DNA of 64,000 nt, taken from positions 1,854,001 to 1,918,000 of the forward strand of contig CP143946.1 in the NCBI GenBank assembly GCA_036419695.1. Reading direction: 5' to 3'. Below, piece by piece: positions 16,388-25,027 of the stretch. Source of the DNA: [Clostridium] symbiosum. GTDB lineage: Bacteria; Bacillota; Clostridia; Lachnospirales; Lachnospiraceae. The position numbers were made by a program, and so were the translations under genes. The notes under the pieces were generated by a model, which ran no database searches, was not told the origin of the DNA, and saw only the letters and a program-made list of their open reading frames with translations. Each line of letters starts with the position of its first letter. The stretch's first letter is position 1.

Positions 16388-17653
16388 ATGGGAATGACAA
16401 TGACTCAGAAAATTCTGGCTGCACACGCGGGCCTTCCGGAAGTAAAAGCGGGCCAGTTGATAGAGGCGGAGCTGGATCTGGTGCTGGGCAATGATATCAC
16501 CACACCGGTTGCAATCAATGAGATGCAGAAACTGGATACACAGTCTGTTTTTAATAAAGATAAAATAGCCCTGGTTATGGACCATTTTATCCCGAACAAG
16601 GATATCAAATCAGCACAGAACTGTAAGTGCTGCCGTGAATTTGCCTGTCGGCACGATATTACCAACTATTTTGACGTGGGAGAGATGGGAATTGAACATG
16701 CCCTGCTTCCGGAAAAAGGTCTGGTAGTGGCTGGTGATGCTGTGATCGGAGCCGATTCCCATACATGTACATATGGCGCCCTGGGCGCTTTCTCCACCGG
16801 AGTCGGAAGTACGGATATGGCAGCAGGTATGGTAACGGGTAAGGCCTGGTTTAAAGTGCCTTCCGCCATCAAATTTGAACTTACGGGAAAACCGTCCAAA
16901 TGGGTCAGCGGTAAAGATGTGATTTTACATATTATCGGCATGATTGGTGTGGACGGAGCCCTCTATAAATCCATGGAATTTACCGGGGACGGAATTAAGA
17001 ACCTGACAATGGACGACCGCTTTACGATCTGCAACATGGCGATTGAAGCAGGCGGTAAGAACGGAATCTTCCCGGTGGATGAACTGACGAAAGAGTATAT
17101 AAAAGAGCATTCAAAACGGGATTATACCGTATATGAGGCAGATGAGGACGCCGAGTACGATGCCGTCTACACAATCGATTTGTCGGAGCTTAAACCGACC
17201 ATCGCCTTCCCTCACCTTCCGGAGAATACCAAGACGATTGACGAGGTCGGCGAAGTGAAGATCGACCAGTCCGTAATCGGTTCCTGCACCAACGGAAGAA
17301 TCGACGACATGAGAATTGCCGCCGAAATCCTCAAAGGGCGTAAAGTGGCAAAGGGAGTGCGCTGTATCGTAATTCCGGCCACACAGTCCATTTATCTTCA
17401 GTGTATCAGAGAAGGCCTGATGGAAATATTCGTGGAAGCGGGCGCTGTTGTGAGCACGCCGACCTGCGGACCGTGCCTTGGCGGATATATGGGAATCCTG
17501 GCGGAGGGTGAGAGATGCATCTCCACAACAAACCGCAACTTTGTAGGCCGTATGGGCCACGTGGATTCGGAAGTGTACCTGGCGAGTCCCGCCATAGCGG
17601 CAGCCAGCGCGGTAACCGGCAAAATCAGCTGTCCCTGTGAGCTGGGATTATAA
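16388..17653 (+). CDS. leuC: 3-isopropylmalate dehydratase large subunit
   Basis: The 421-residue protein is of the short bacterial/archaeal (HacA-like) class. It has ADSHTCTYGALGAFSTGVGS near residue 118, IGSCTNGRIDDM near 296 and TPTCGPCLGG near 357, whose three cysteines bind the [4Fe-4S] cluster. With LeuD it isomerises 2- to 3-isopropylmalate in leucine synthesis. TAGGAGGAG precedes the ATG. leuA and leuB are not in the window. Confidence 0.96.
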   Translation: MGMTMTQKILAAHAGLPEVKAGQLIEAELDLVLGNDITTPVAINEMQKLDTQSVFNKDKIALVMDHFIPNKDIKSAQNCKCCREFACRHDITNYFDVGEMGIEHALLPEKGLVVAGDAVIGADSHTCTYGALGAFSTGVGSTDMAAGMVTGKAWFKVPSAIKFELTGKPSKWVSGKDVILHIIGMIGVDGALYKSMEFTGDGIKNLTMDDRFTICNMAIEAGGKNGIFPVDELTKEYIKEHSKRDYTVYEADEDAEYDAVYTIDLSELKPTIAFPHLPENTKTIDEVGEVKIDQSVIGSCTNGRIDDMRIAAEILKGRKVAKGVRCIVIPATQSIYLQCIREGLMEIFVEAGAVVSTPTCGPCLGGYMGILAEGERCISTTNRNFVGRMGHVDSEVYLASPAIAAASAVTGKISCPCELGL

Positions 17654-17679
17654 TGCTTTTTGAATGAGGAGGAAGTAAG

Positions 17680-18165
17680 ATGAAGGCATGTGGACATGTG
17701 TTTAAATATGGCGACAATGTAGACACGGATGTGATTATTCCGGCCAGGTACCTGAATGCGACGGATGGAAAAGAGCTGGCAAAACACTGCATGGAAGATA
17801 TTGATAAAGAATTTATCAGCAAGGTAAAAGACGGTGACATTATTGTCGCCAACAAGAACTTCGGCTGCGGTTCATCCCGTGAACATGCGCCTCTGGCCAT
17901 CAAGTGCGCCGGGGTAAGCTGTGTCATCGCCGAGACATTTGCAAGAATTTTCTACCGCAACGCGATCAATATCGGACTGCCGATTATCGAATGCCCGGAA
18001 GCAGCGGTGGCGATTGAAAACGGTGATGAAGTGGAAGTGGATTTTGACAGCGGCATAATCTTCAACAAGACAAAGAACAAGAACTACCAGGGACAGGCGT
18101 TCCCTGAGTTTATGCAGAAGATCATAACGGCCGGGGGCCTCGTTAATTATATCAATCAGAAATAA
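17680..18165 (+). CDS. leuD: 3-isopropylmalate dehydratase small subunit
   Basis: The 161-residue swivel domain begins KACGHVFKYGDNVDTDVIIP and has NKNFGCGSSREHAPLAIK near residue 60, the substrate-recognition loop. It partners the leuC product. The gene starts 27 bases after leuC with GAGGAGG upstream. Confidence 0.96.
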   Translation: MKACGHVFKYGDNVDTDVIIPARYLNATDGKELAKHCMEDIDKEFISKVKDGDIIVANKNFGCGSSREHAPLAIKCAGVSCVIAETFARIFYRNAINIGLPIIECPEAAVAIENGDEVEVDFDSGIIFNKTKNKNYQGQAFPEFMQKIITAGGLVNYINQK

Positions 18166-18179
18166 GGGAAATTTGGGTG

Positions 18180-18217
18180 ACAGCCGCTGTTCGGTGAAGG
18201 GACAGCGGCTGTTGTTT
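18180..18217 (+). terminator. Terminator after leuD
   Basis: ACAGCCGCTGT (18180-18190) pairs with ACAGCGGCTGT (18202-18212), perfect 11-bp stem, followed by TGTTT. Confidence 0.8.
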
Positions 18218-18236
18218 AAGTTTGTGAATTTAGTTG

Positions 18237-18590
18237 AGATGCGAGGACGCCTCTGAAAGACGGCGGCCGGGGTGGTGGGTTGGATGGATGAGTCTTCAGT
18301 CCCGGTTCATAGGGTGTGGTGAGGGGGAATCCAGGAGAAAAAATTCCTACGGGGACTCGCTCCCGCTTGTGGAATGCGCAGCGGATGCTAGCTTCGTGAG
18401 AAACCTCAGCAAGCACCGGCGGATTCCAAGGTCTCCCTTCGGAAAGTTTTCTCCTTCCTTCCCCGGGCAGTTTGTCGACGGGACTGAAGACTCAGCGAAG
18501 GGTATTGCCCCGTCCGCCGGCTTCAGGGGCTGATTGTCTCTTTCGTCAAGTAAGGGGGAGGTATTGTCGCGGCCACTATGGAGTCGTGAA
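18237..18590 (+). repeat. Interspersed repeat element, copy A
   Basis: The core runs from TGAGTCTTCAGTCCC (18289-18303) to its exact inverted copy GGGACTGAAGACTCA (18480-18494), 206 bp. The sequence between is about 75-80% like copy C on the minus strand and more diverged from copy B. Similarity continues outside the core: a G-rich left arm from about 18237 and a right extension with GGGGGAGGTATTGTCGC to about 18590, shared with copy B. A frame from the left to the right end motif is open here and in copy C, but copy B is shifted and most A/C differences fall in codon positions 1 and 2, so a protein is unlikely. No transposase is present. Confidence 0.85.
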
Positions 18591-18769
18591 CGATTTACTT
18601 TTTGGAGGTATTTCGGGCTGGATTCAGAGAAAAATCCGAAGCTAATTTTTTAATGATTTGTCAAAAAATCCAATGGTTATTCAAGGATAGGTCAGACGCC
18701 AAAGCTCAGATTCATCAATTGAATACCATACAGAAAATCACTTGACAATATAGGGTGGCATTCTCCTGA

Positions 18770-19140
18770 AATACGAGGAAATGTAGTGGTAGCGACAATA
18801 CCTCCCCCCTTTGAAGGAATAAGAACAATTCAGCGGCCGCAGGCCGGGGTACGGGATGGCGAAAACCTTCGCGTCTTCAGTCCCGGGCCATAATCTTCCT
18901 GTGGGGAAGAAGGGAGAAAAAGATTCCGGAGGGAACCTGGGAGTCCATCGGCACTTACCGAGGTATTTCACGAGGTTAGTGTCCGTTATGTACTCCAAAG
19001 AGCGCAAGCGTTTCCCGCAGGAACTTTTTCTGCCCGTATTCCCCACCCGCGACAACCTGCAAACCGGGACTGAAGACTCATCCCCCTCCCCTCACCATCC
19101 CGAACCCCGACCGTTACCGGCGGCGTTCTCATTCCCCAAC
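18770..19140 (-). repeat. Interspersed repeat element, copy B (inverted to A)
   Basis: The core lies between a slightly degraded end motif (18870-18884) and GGGACTGAAGACTCA (19066-19080), 211 bp. It is in the opposite orientation to copy A, about 180 bases away. The arms GCGACAATACCTCCCC (around 18792-18807) and the C-rich end near 19081-19140 match copies A and C. Together A and B form a very large imperfect inverted repeat that fills the leuD-DUF2500 gap. Confidence 0.8.
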
Positions 19141-19231
19141 TAAATCCATATTTACAGAAATTGACAGAAAAAAGTAAAACATCCTCATCATAAATGATCT
19201 ATACTGTACTCAGATAAGGGAGGAGAAAAAG

Positions 19232-19624
19232 ATGTTTTTTGATTCGTTTTTTTTCGGCGGAGGCTTTGACATCCTGTTTTTCCTGGTATTCTTTATAGTG
19301 ATAGGAATGTTTGTTATGGTGTTTATAAGAGGCATCGGCGAATGGAACCGCAATAACCAGTCGCCCAGGCTGACGGTGGAAGCCAGGATCGTGGCCAAGC
19401 GTATGAACGTCAGCCATCACACCCACTGCAATGCCGGGGATGCCACGGGCGCCCACGGTACACATACCACGTCCTCCACCAGCTACTTTGCGACATTTGA
19501 GGTGGAGAGCGGCGACAGGATGGAGCTGCGGATTGGCGGCAGTGATTATGGGATGCTTGCAGAAGGAGATACAGGGCAATTGACATTCCAGGGAACCAGG
19601 TATCTGGGATTTAACAGACAATAG
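19232..19624 (+). CDS. DUF2500 family membrane protein
   Basis: The 130-residue protein has one N-terminal transmembrane segment (ILFFLVFFIVIGMFVMVFI), then a soluble beta-rich domain with LTVEARIVAKR, a His/Thr-rich loop (SHHTH, HGTHTTSSTSYFATFEV) and TGQLTFQGTRYLGF. This is the DUF2500 pattern; the function is unknown. GGGAGGAG precedes the ATG. It starts a three-gene set of small proteins. Confidence 0.88.
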   Translation: MFFDSFFFGGGFDILFFLVFFIVIGMFVMVFIRGIGEWNRNNQSPRLTVEARIVAKRMNVSHHTHCNAGDATGAHGTHTTSSTSYFATFEVESGDRMELRIGGSDYGMLAEGDTGQLTFQGTRYLGFNRQ

Positions 19625-19639
19625 AAAGGGGCAGGATGG

Positions 19640-19894
19640 ATGAAAGGAAAAGTAATCGGGCTGATTCTTTCCGTTTTGACGGCAGGAGGAATACTTTTAA
19701 GCTGTGTGAGCCTGTATATGGATAAACAGGCCCAGGGAGCGATTTCAATTATAGGAGGGGCGGACGGTCCGACGGCTATCTATGTAGCTTGTAAGACGGG
19801 TGATTTTACCTCTGTTTATTTTGTAACCGTATTAATGGTTATTATTACCGCAGCGTATTTTATTATCAGAGAAAGAAAGGGAGGAGGGAGGTAG
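19640..19894 (+). CDS. Small membrane protein with OadB-like GGADGPT motif
   Basis: The 84-residue protein has two predicted membrane segments (about 5-25 and 54-76) around SIIGGADGPTAIYVACK. That central motif is the conserved sodium-site segment of the beta subunits of sodium-pumping decarboxylases (OadB/GcdB), which are normally over 350 residues. The rest of the family fold is missing. Such short proteins are known in this clade; the function is unknown. It follows DUF2500 by 15 bases. Confidence 0.75.
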   Translation: MKGKVIGLILSVLTAGGILLSCVSLYMDKQAQGAISIIGGADGPTAIYVACKTGDFTSVYFVTVLMVIITAAYFIIRERKGGGR

Positions 19895-20167
19895 ATGCTT
19901 TCAATATTTAACAGAAGGGAGGTATATGTAACACAGAATATGAAAAAGCAGGCCGAGGTCAGGGATGCGCTTGCCGCCGCAGGGATTAATTACACGTTTA
20001 AAGTGGGCAGCCGGGGAGGTCCGCTTGGAAGCTTTGGTATGAGGCCTTTGACGGCGGGACTGTTGGCCAGGGAGGCGTGCTCTTACACATTCTACGTGCA
20101 TAAGAAAGATTATGAATGGGCTCACAGCCTGCTGCAGAGGATCGGGAATGCGGGCGCAACGGCTTAA
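19895..20167 (+). CDS. Small DUF2007-like protein
   Basis: The 90-residue protein begins right after the preceding stop codon, with GGAGGGAGG as its ribosome site. The middle, RDALAAAGINYTFKVGSRGG, and the end, YTFYVHKKDYEWAHSLLQ, resemble DUF2007 'putative signal transducing' domains, which have a ferredoxin-like fold. The assignment is tentative and function unknown. Confidence 0.6.
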   Translation: MLSIFNRREVYVTQNMKKQAEVRDALAAAGINYTFKVGSRGGPLGSFGMRPLTAGLLAREACSYTFYVHKKDYEWAHSLLQRIGNAGATA

Positions 20168-20227
20168 CTTATTGATCATTTAACCGTTTCTACGCCTCAT
20201 TTACGGCGGGGACGGCGTTTTGGCAGG

Positions 20228-20270
20228 ACGGGTATCCTAAAAGTGTGTATATTGCTTTCAGGATACCCGT
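20228..20270 (+). promoter_or_regulatory. Hairpin 29 bases before the first paralog gene
   Basis: ACGGGTATCCT (20228-20238) pairs perfectly with AGGATACCCGT (20260-20270). It may terminate the DUF operon or act in the 5' leader of the next gene. Confidence 0.6.
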
Positions 20271-20299
20271 ATCAATTTAGAAAAACAGGGGCAGCATTT

Positions 20300-21280
20300 A
20301 TGAAAGTATACTATTCAGGAAATTTCCGGGGACGTGGGAACCGGGAGAAGGCCGGTACGCAGGTAATTCTGGGCCGGTCGTTTGAATACGGGGGATATGA
20401 ATGGCTGGTTCCCGCAGTTTATTGCTGCGATCAGGGACTGGTTCTTGATATCTGCCGTAAAATTCCGGTGGAGAATGTGAAAGCATTTTACAGAAAGTGG
20501 GCCGGAGCAGATGAAGAGGAGCTTACCGCAGAGCAGCGTGATCTGATAGAGTATGAAAGCCCATGGAACTTTGAAGTTTCTTTTAAGCCCAGGGTGAACG
20601 GCAGGATGATGGCCGGAGACAGGAGCTGTGGCGGCGGCTGGCAGGGGTTCGGGGAAGAAGCAGGCAGCGATGTGACAGGAGAGGCGATGGAAGCATATGG
20701 TCTCGACCGGAATTCTGCCTGGTATATTCACCGTGCGTATTACCGCTGGGGCGCAGAAGGGCGGGAAGAGATCCGTTCCCTGTCTCTTTTGTTTAAACCG
20801 GAGGATGAGGAAATACCCTGTGGCTGCCATTTTACAACATCCGCAGGCTGCGGGCCGTTCAAAGTTCCCTTTCGCCATCCCATTACAGGGGAGGAATATC
20901 GTCTTTCTGTGTTTTCCTGTGCAGGAGAGGCTCTGCCGGAAGAATCCCTGGAGCATGAGATGCCGGGGATAGGCAAAGTTACGTTTCCGGGAAATTACTG
21001 CGTGATGGAGTATGAAGTGGAGGAGGATAAGCCGCTGGATGGAAAAATTGTGGTGAGAGACGCATCCGAAGATGATCCGGTAAAACGCAGAGATAAAGAG
21101 TCTTTAGACGGCCCGTCGGCCATCGGAATGATCTTCGGCGCGGATGAGGGAGATACGCCGGCCGCTTACAGCCGTAAAAGAGCCCGTTCCTCGGTGCACT
21201 TTGAAAAGAGGGAGCAGACAGACTGGTATATCATCCTTAAGACGGTACGCCATAATCCGCAGGAGTACCAACTGATTTAA
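20300..21280 (+). CDS. Unrecognised protein, paralog 1
   Basis: The 326-residue protein is not recognised. It starts MKVYYSGNF and has YGGYEWLVPAVYCCDQGLVLDICRKIP near residue 30, then LDRNSAWYIHRAYYRW, then PCGCHFTTSAGCGPF and FRHPITGEEYRLSVFSC, then FPGNYCVMEYEVE. Those blocks are shared with the next gene (21413-22372). There is no signal peptide or membrane segment; conserved cysteines and aromatics suggest a compact metal- or ligand-binding cytosolic protein, but that is a guess. ATG 20300 matches the start of paralog 2; a 19-codon upstream extension lacks a ribosome site. Confidence 0.75.
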   Translation: MKVYYSGNFRGRGNREKAGTQVILGRSFEYGGYEWLVPAVYCCDQGLVLDICRKIPVENVKAFYRKWAGADEEELTAEQRDLIEYESPWNFEVSFKPRVNGRMMAGDRSCGGGWQGFGEEAGSDVTGEAMEAYGLDRNSAWYIHRAYYRWGAEGREEIRSLSLLFKPEDEEIPCGCHFTTSAGCGPFKVPFRHPITGEEYRLSVFSCAGEALPEESLEHEMPGIGKVTFPGNYCVMEYEVEEDKPLDGKIVVRDASEDDPVKRRDKESLDGPSAIGMIFGADEGDTPAAYSRKRARSSVHFEKREQTDWYIILKTVRHNPQEYQLI

Positions 21281-21344
21281 TCGAAACGGCATGTCAGAGA
21301 AAGTTTGGAAAGTTACTGTTCAAAGGCAGTATTCCGCGAAGTGT

Positions 21345-21381
21345 GTTATTGTTCACAGCGCAATGCGGCGTGAACAATAAC
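21345..21381 (+). promoter_or_regulatory. Hairpin 31 bases before the second paralog gene
   Basis: GTTATTGTTCAC (21345-21356) pairs perfectly with GTGAACAATAAC (21370-21381). Its distance to the ATG is nearly the same as for paralog 1, though the sequences differ. Confidence 0.6.
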
Positions 21382-21412
21382 TTTGGAAATGAAGATAGAA
21401 GGGGGGCAGCAG

Positions 21413-22372
21413 ATGAAAGTTTATTTTACAAGTGATTTTGGAGAAGGAGATAAAAACATGCAGGAGGGCAGACTACTGGACATAAAAAGCGTGTTCCGCT
21501 GCAACGGCTATGAATGGCTGGTACCGGCAGCCTACTGCTTTGAGGAGGGGATTTCCGTCGACATTTGCAGGCGGATTCCAATCGCAGAAGTAAAAGAATT
21601 CTTTGAAAAATGGCCGCGTATGGGACGTATTGGCCTTACGGTGGAACAGCGAAATGAGCGGAGGGCGGCCGATCCCTTCGGCGGGCACTGCAAATTCGAT
21701 CTTCATGTCAATGGAAATAAGATGAAAGGCGAGGGATGGAGCGGAACCTCGTGGTATGGGACGGATGACGGAAGGGAAGATGAGGATGCCGGGGAACTGC
21801 TGGAAGCGTACGAACTGGACCGGGACTCGGCCTGGTCGTTTTACCGGGCGCGTTTCCGGTGGCCTGAAGGCGCGGAAGAGATAAGAATGCTCCATCTGAC
21901 CGTAACGGCTTATGCAGACATGGTCCCGTGCGGCTGCCGTTTCATTTCGGCTGTGGGCTGCGCTCCTTTTGATGTGGAATTTACCCATCCGATTACCCAT
22001 GAGCCCCTTCGACTTCATGTACTGTCCTGCGAAAGAGCTTCTCTTAAAAGGGAACAGATGGAAAAGAGGGGCGGTTTTATTTATCCTGACAATTATTGTA
22101 TGTTGAAATACAACGTGGAACCTGACGGGGCATCTGCAAAATCCGTCGCAATCCGGGACTGTAAAGATTCGGATAAGCCGGCCGGAAAAGGAACGTCTGC
22201 GTCGTCATGCCATATTATTGGAGGAGGCTGCGGGATAATTGCGTTATCAGATTCGGACATAAGAACTGCCTGTTCTTCAATATACTTTGAGGAACAAAAG
22301 CAGATAGAATGGTATGTGAGTGTCAATGTAATTCCATTTGAAAGTCAAATCTTTACTCTTGCAGTTTATTGA
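21413..22372 (+). CDS. Unrecognised protein, paralog 2
   Basis: The 319-residue protein aligns along its length with paralog 1: MKVYFTSDF, CNGYEWLVPAAYCFEEGISVD, DRDSAWSFYRARFRW, VPCGCRFISAVGCAPF, THPITHEPLRLHVLSC and YPDNYCMLKYNVE. The shared cysteines and the G-Y-E-W-L-V-P block mark the family. A third, broken copy lies at 24846-25027. ATG 21413 follows GGGGGG and is chosen over ATG 21383. Function unknown. Confidence 0.75.
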   Translation: MKVYFTSDFGEGDKNMQEGRLLDIKSVFRCNGYEWLVPAAYCFEEGISVDICRRIPIAEVKEFFEKWPRMGRIGLTVEQRNERRAADPFGGHCKFDLHVNGNKMKGEGWSGTSWYGTDDGREDEDAGELLEAYELDRDSAWSFYRARFRWPEGAEEIRMLHLTVTAYADMVPCGCRFISAVGCAPFDVEFTHPITHEPLRLHVLSCERASLKREQMEKRGGFIYPDNYCMLKYNVEPDGASAKSVAIRDCKDSDKPAGKGTSASSCHIIGGGCGIIALSDSDIRTACSSIYFEEQKQIEWYVSVNVIPFESQIFTLAVY

Positions 22373-22429
22373 AATACAGATTAAAATAAGCAGTATATGA
22401 ATATCTGTGCGTTTAAGGAGGACTGCATA

Positions 22430-22966
22430 ATGGTAGAAAATATATTTCTAGAAGACAGGAAGAAATTTACCTTGGCAGATTATATGAATTTCAATCAGGA
22501 AGGGCGTGGCAATCTGGGGGAAGAGCTTCCGATTACTGTATACCGTCTTTTAGAATACTCTCTCAGGGAGGAACTGTCGGAGCGGTATGGCAGGGAAGAG
22601 GAGATCAAGGTTTTCAGAGGAGCCGGCTTTCGCGCTGGTGTTTTTTTTGCTCATAATTTTCTGGATACGTCGCTCCCTTTTAATCAGTTTATATCTTCTG
22701 TTCAGCTGCGTATGGCCGAGATGAAGATAGGGGTACTGCGGATAGAGAAATTTGATGAAGAAACAGGGGATGCCGTGCTTACGGTCGCGGAGGATGCGGA
22801 TTGTTCGGGATTGCCGCTGCTTGGTGAGACAGTTTGTAATTATGACGAAGGATTCATAGCAGGGATTTTGTCAACCTATACGGGAAAAAAATATTCAGCC
22901 GTTGAGATTGACTGCTGGGCGACCGGTGATCGGGTATGCAGGTTCCATGCAGAACCCAGGGATTAA
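22430..22966 (+). CDS. V4R (4-vinyl reductase) domain protein
   Basis: The 178-residue protein is a single V4R-type domain: ITVYRLLEYSLREELSERYG, GAGFRAGVFFAHNFL, and a C-terminal TYTGKKYSAVEIDCWATGDRVCRF with the cysteines typical of this small-molecule-binding fold. Family knowledge: V4R domains sense hydrocarbons or tetrapyrrole precursors. It ends 12 bases before a diguanylate cyclase gene, so it is probably the sensor partner in a two-gene signalling unit. AAGGAGG precedes ATG 22430. Confidence 0.85.
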   Translation: MVENIFLEDRKKFTLADYMNFNQEGRGNLGEELPITVYRLLEYSLREELSERYGREEEIKVFRGAGFRAGVFFAHNFLDTSLPFNQFISSVQLRMAEMKIGVLRIEKFDEETGDAVLTVAEDADCSGLPLLGETVCNYDEGFIAGILSTYTGKKYSAVEIDCWATGDRVCRFHAEPRD

Positions 22967-22978
22967 CGGAGAAGGAAT

Positions 22979-24238
22979 ATGGAGAGAGAAAACTGCGAAT
23001 TGTTATTTGAGTATCTGCGGAGCATTCTGTATGACCGGAAGATTGAAAAGCCGGATTTGGATGATCTGGATGAGCCCTATAAAAAATTGGGATTAGGACT
23101 CGAATATCTTCAACAGGCAGTAGAAGAAATGCTTGAATATTCGGCAGAACTTTCGAAAGGGAATCTTTCTGGGGAATATCCGTCCAGAGAAAATTTCCTG
23201 TGTGTCAACCTGAAAAATCTGCATGCCCATCTCAACCATCTTACATGGCAGGCCAAACAGGTAGCGGCGGGAGACTATTCCCAGCATGTTTCTTATCTGG
23301 GAGAATTTTCAGAAGCATTTAACACGATGACGTCACAGCTAAAAGAGAGGGAGAGGCTTTTAAAAGAAGAAACCGAAAAGGTAAGGCAGCGCGCAGAAGT
23401 GATAGAGGGATATAACGAACTGTTGACGGAGATGACGCGCAAAAGGAAAGAATGGATTATAGCCGTGGATGTGGAGACGAAAGAAATCATATTCTGCAAT
23501 AAGTGGGAGGACGAGAAGCAGACCTATTCCACATCTTGCGAAATGTGCAGATTCAAGCTTGATTTCCACGATAAAATTATCAACTGGCGCGGAAACGAAC
23601 AATATAAGGTTTGGGAGACGGTAGACGACAACCAGAAATTCTACCGGGTTACCTCATTTCAGATGGAATGGAGGGGACACAATTCTTATGTCCATATTGT
23701 AGAGGACATCACAGATGACAAACGTACTGCTACGAATCTTGAGAGCAAAGCATATTTTGACCCAGGAACCGGTATACATAACCGTCTGTTCTTTGAGGAG
23801 CAGATGAAAATGCTTTTGAATGAGAAAGCCGATATCACTCTATGCTACCTGGATATGGACGGGCTGAAATATGTGAATGATCGGTATGGACATAATGAGG
23901 GAGATTCCTATATTAATGCATTTGTATCCCTTATTCAGGAATCATTCCGGGGAACCGATGTCTTTGCAAGAGTTGGAGGCGATGAGTTTTGCATAGTCAT
24001 GCAGGGAAACTGCGGGGAGGCTATGCTTTGTAAAATGCCGGAGATTGTGAACCGGTTTATGGAGCATAATAAGAAAGAATATCCAGTCAGCTTCAGTTAC
24101 GGTGTTGTAGAAATAAAAGGAAAGGAAAACACGCTGACGCTGGAAGAAATCCTGAATCAGGCAGATTCACAGATGTACAAGTGTAAAGATATACATAAGA
24201 AACAATATGGTACTTTGGTTTCACAAGAGGGGAATTGA
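22979..24238 (+). CDS. Diguanylate cyclase (HAMP-like, PAS-like, GGDEF)
   Basis: The 419-residue protein has no clear membrane segment. A helical N-terminal region and a HAMP-like stretch (VAAGDYSQHVSYLGEFSEAF) lead into a coiled coil, a PAS-like sensor domain with a CEMC pair (about 150-245), and a GGDEF domain from about 260. The active site is intact, RVGGDEFCIVM, and the RGTD five residues before it is an RxxD product-inhibition site. It should make cyclic di-GMP with feedback control. Its input probably comes from the V4R protein just upstream. Confidence 0.93.
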   Translation: MERENCELLFEYLRSILYDRKIEKPDLDDLDEPYKKLGLGLEYLQQAVEEMLEYSAELSKGNLSGEYPSRENFLCVNLKNLHAHLNHLTWQAKQVAAGDYSQHVSYLGEFSEAFNTMTSQLKERERLLKEETEKVRQRAEVIEGYNELLTEMTRKRKEWIIAVDVETKEIIFCNKWEDEKQTYSTSCEMCRFKLDFHDKIINWRGNEQYKVWETVDDNQKFYRVTSFQMEWRGHNSYVHIVEDITDDKRTATNLESKAYFDPGTGIHNRLFFEEQMKMLLNEKADITLCYLDMDGLKYVNDRYGHNEGDSYINAFVSLIQESFRGTDVFARVGGDEFCIVMQGNCGEAMLCKMPEIVNRFMEHNKKEYPVSFSYGVVEIKGKENTLTLEEILNQADSQMYKCKDIHKKQYGTLVSQEGN

Positions 24239-24341
24239 CTACCGGTTCCCCCCTTTACTATCCCCTGAAGCTATGCTAATATATCGAACAAAAGGAAATA
24301 AATGGTACAGACTACGAGAACAGGCAGGAAGTGACATAATT

Positions 24342-24809
24342 ATGACAAAAACAAACGTAATGCGCCTTCTGGACGCGGCCGGAATTGAATACGAACCGGG
24401 TGAATACGAAGTGGATGAGAATGATTTATCAGGCAGCCATGCGGCCGACAAAATGGGCGTGGATCATGACAGCATGTATAAGACTCTGGTGCTGAAGGGA
24501 GAGAAGAAGGGGTATCTGGTCTGCTGTATCCCGGTCGATGAAGAACTGGATTTAAAGAAGGTGGCCAGGGCAGCCGGAGACAAGAAAGTGGAGATGATCC
24601 CCATGAAAGAGTTACTGCCTCTGACCGGATATATCCGCGGCGGCTGTTCCCCGGTCGGGATGAAAAAACGGTTCCCTACTTATATAGAAGAAACAGCCCA
24701 GCTTTACGATCGGATCACCGTCAGCGCTGGAATGCGCGGAGTCCAGGTATCAGTAAATCCGGAGGATCTCGCAGGCTATATTGAAGCCGGTTTTGCTCCG
24801 CTCATCTGA
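24342..24809 (+). CDS. ybaK: Cys-tRNA(Pro)/Cys-tRNA(Cys) deacylase
   Basis: The 155-residue protein is a full YbaK: LLDAAGIEYEPGEYEVDEND, then DHDSMYKTLVLKG with the key lysine, then GYIRGGCSPVGMKKRFPTYI near residue 98. Family knowledge: it removes cysteine from mischarged tRNA(Pro). The start at 24342 has AGGAAGTGA upstream; the frame is open further but does not match the family. A decayed copy of its last part lies at 28549-28640. Confidence 0.94.
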   Translation: MTKTNVMRLLDAAGIEYEPGEYEVDENDLSGSHAADKMGVDHDSMYKTLVLKGEKKGYLVCCIPVDEELDLKKVARAAGDKKVEMIPMKELLPLTGYIRGGCSPVGMKKRFPTYIEETAQLYDRITVSAGMRGVQVSVNPEDLAGYIEAGFAPLI

Positions 24810-24845
24810 TGGAGAGCACAAAAAACACAATGAATGGAACAGCAG

Positions 24846-25027
24846 AGTGGGCGGAGTTAGGCGGCTCCCTTTGGCGGATGCTGCAAATTTGAACTGCATG
24901 TCAATGGAAAGAAGGTTAAAGGAGAGGGATTAAGCGAAAACTTGTGGTATGGGATAGATGACGGAAGGGAAGATGAAGATGCCGGGGAAATACTTGAAGC
25001 ATAAGCACTGGATAGGGATTCTGCCAT
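24846..25027 (+). pseudogene. Remnant of the paralog 1/2 family
   Basis: This stretch aligns with 21657-21840 of paralog 2 at high identity. In frame it reads CKFELHVNGKKVKGEG, then WYGIDDGREDEDAGEILEA and a stop, against CKFDLHVNGNKMKGEG and WYGTDDGREDEDAGELLEA in the intact gene. Both ends of the gene are missing. Confidence 0.85.

Noticed and set aside
18234..18533. Open frame through repeat copy A encoding about 99 residues, similar to one in copy C
   Set aside because: MSLQS and GTEDS are only translations of the end motifs, copy B is frameshifted, and A/C differences are mostly at codon positions 1 and 2. Treated as a non-coding repeat.
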